Shown: one piece after another, positions 44,507 to 45,475 of the stretch
Numbering within the stretch: position 1 is the first letter of the stretch
How the letters are laid out: the number at the start of each line of letters is the position of its first letter
Assembly: GCA_947451935.1 (NCBI GenBank)
Contig: CANGBH010000015.1
Coordinates: forward strand, 1-45,475
Reading direction: 5' to 3'
Length of the DNA stretch: 45,475 nucleotides
DNA from: Chitinophagaceae bacterium
Lineage (GTDB): Bacteria > Bacteroidota > Bacteroidia > Chitinophagales > Chitinophagaceae
Notes under the pieces: model-generated
Told to the model about the DNA's origin: nothing
What the model saw: only the letters and a program-made list of their open reading frames with translations
Databases searched by the model: none
Program-made: the position numbers and the translations under genes

Positions 44507-45475
44507 CTAGTTCGTATAGAAATAACGAGTGCGGTTGATTTTTAGATCGCGTAACAATCCGGATTTCGGATTGATGGTCACATTGAAAAACTTATAGCGG
44601 CCAACAGGCGTAACATTGATAGACATCTGCCAACAATGCAAGTCGCGAGATATAAACGTAGTAAGTGACTGAAGTTTCATCGTTTTGATATCATAAAAAC
44701 CGTTCGCACCAAACTTCCATTTCTTGGTCAAACTGAAATCACCATTAAAATTAAAACTTGAGGTAAGCTGAGTTTTATAGGTATAATCGCGTTGCAACAA
44801 CTTCGCAAAACTTAATGAATAGGAAAAGGTAAGTGTCCAAGGAACGCTAAAATCAGTAAACTCTGATGGATTTCTTCGGATATAATCCAATTGCTGTTGC
44901 ATTTGATCATTGGTCAAATTATCCTGCTCATCATCCCCTGTTTTTTGTAATTGCTTTTTCTTATCATCGCCTTTGCTACTTTTCAAGCTAGTCGACATAT
45001 TCAAGTTGCCTCGTACAATTTTTCCTGGATTGAATTTACCTCCCTCCCATACATAATGATCGGTTCTAAAACCACTTGTTGGATCAACTTTATATGGATC
45101 CATAGTAGCATTAGCAGTAATGTTTATTTTTTCAAACAAATTACTACGAGCATATATATTAAAGGATGAAAGTTTGAACGAATCTGCCAACATATTATAT
45201 GACCCAGAAATACCAAAACCGTCTAAGAGTTTTACTTTTTTCAATTTTGCATCACCTGTATCTTTCTTAGACCTCACTTTCATTTCCAAATTATTATCCA
45301 AGCCAAAACTCATCCCACCGTTCTCTCCTGCAGAAAATGGACTAAATATTCCTCCATCTAAGGTAGAAAACAACATAGTGTTTCCCGCTTTATTTACTTG
45401 TTCCCGATAATAATACTTCTTAACTAAATCAGGTTTATAATTGATACTAAACTGTGGCCGCATCACGTGCCGTAT
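44507..45475 (-). CDS. lptD: LptD-like outer-membrane LPS assembly protein, N-terminus outside window
   Basis: Frame open from the stop at 44507 to the right edge (323 codons), so only the C-terminal part is present. Alternating beta-strand character with ISGSYNMLADSFKL, FEKINITANATMDPY, WTLTFSYSLSFAK, WKFGANGFYDIKTM and ISRDLHCWQMSINVTPVG matches the C-terminal barrel of the Bacteroidota LptD type. A basic Lys/Asp-rich loop (about residues 165-185 from the edge) is extracellular or periplasmic. LptD inserts LPS in the outer membrane. The GTG near 45466 is internal, not a start. It converges on plsC. Confidence 0.9.
   Translation of the reverse strand: MRHVMRPQFSINYKPDLVKKYYYREQVNKAGNTMLFSTLDGGIFSPFSAGENGGMSFGLDNNLEMKVRSKKDTGDAKLKKVKLLDGFGISGSYNMLADSFKLSSFNIYARSNLFEKINITANATMDPYKVDPTSGFRTDHYVWEGGKFNPGKIVRGNLNMSTSLKSSKGDDKKKQLQKTGDDEQDNLTNDQMQQQLDYIRRNPSEFTDFSVPWTLTFSYSLSFAKLLQRDYTYKTQLTSSFNFNGDFSLTKKWKFGANGFYDIKTMKLQSLTTFISRDLHCWQMSINVTPVGRYKFFNVTINPKSGLLRDLKINRTRYFYTN

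Noticed and set aside
1-45475. CRISPR arrays, transposases, integrases
   Set aside because: No regularly spaced repeats and no DDE, HUH, tyrosine or serine recombinase motifs were seen in any frame.

Overview
The window is AT-rich DNA from a member of the Bacteroidota, probably a Chitinophagaceae/Sphingobacteriales-like relative (genus not determinable by eye). The evidence is an LptD of the Bacteroidota type, Bacteroidota-style promoters (TTG, about 19 nt, TAnnTTTG, perfect in front of the tRNA-Arg gene), lipoprotein Wza-like and BY-kinase Wzc-like proteins, and a LuxR-type two-component pair with a membrane histidine kinase.

Bases 33282 down to 1 form one very long minus-strand run of polysaccharide genes, mostly overlapping or separated by only a few bases, and it runs off the left edge. 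In transcription order it holds: a UDP-glucuronate 4-epimerase; the export pair Wza-like/Wzc-like; an FkbM methyltransferase; GT61 and GT4 transferases; an acyltransferase-3 O-acetyltransferase; an ABC exporter (Wzm/Wzt); a two-domain phosphoribosyltransferase-HAD protein; a large block of GT2/GT4 transferases with an SDR epimerase, a hexapeptide acetyltransferase and a second acyltransferase-3; an AsnB-type amidotransferase; two GT4 enzymes; a cluster of eukaryote-like transferases (GT31/Fringe-like, GT10 fucosyltransferase-like, GT14-like); a GH10 lipoprotein; a GT4; a GNAT protein; and a truncated EpsG/Wzy-like membrane protein. About 17 glycosyltransferases are present, so the product should be a long, branched, acetylated, methylated and probably amidated heteropolysaccharide. 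No initiating phosphoglycosyltransferase and no Wzx flippase are seen in the window.

Bases 33.5-35.5 kb hold a histidine kinase/LuxR response regulator operon next to the start of the polysaccharide operon. Divergently, 35.8-38.1 kb encodes a TviB/TviC-like pair that should supply UDP-GalNAcA or UDP-GlcNAcA, and it ends in a clear hairpin terminator.

From 38.1 to 42.9 kb lies a tRNA-Arg(TCT)-associated accessory zone. One intact tRNA (42829-42902) has an excellent promoter. A 145-bp near-identical direct repeat at 39220-39364 carries a promoterless, 5'-damaged tRNA copy. A third, diverged and internally deleted copy lies at 38172-38210, exactly where the polysaccharide locus ends. Between the copies are a secreted protein of unknown function, a membrane-anchored PHP-like phosphoesterase and an EptA-like phosphoethanolamine transferase. 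From 42.9 kb on come conserved genes: ung, a plsC-like acyltransferase, a small purine-rich repeat block, and the C-terminal part of lptD, cut by the right edge.

Most unusual points: the PRT-HAD fusion, which suggests ribofuranose transfer from PRPP; the GT31/GT10/GT14 islet beside a GH10 lipoprotein; a GT2 gene whose conserved N-terminus has no ATG/GTG start; and the three-copy tRNA-Arg scar series at the edge of the locus.
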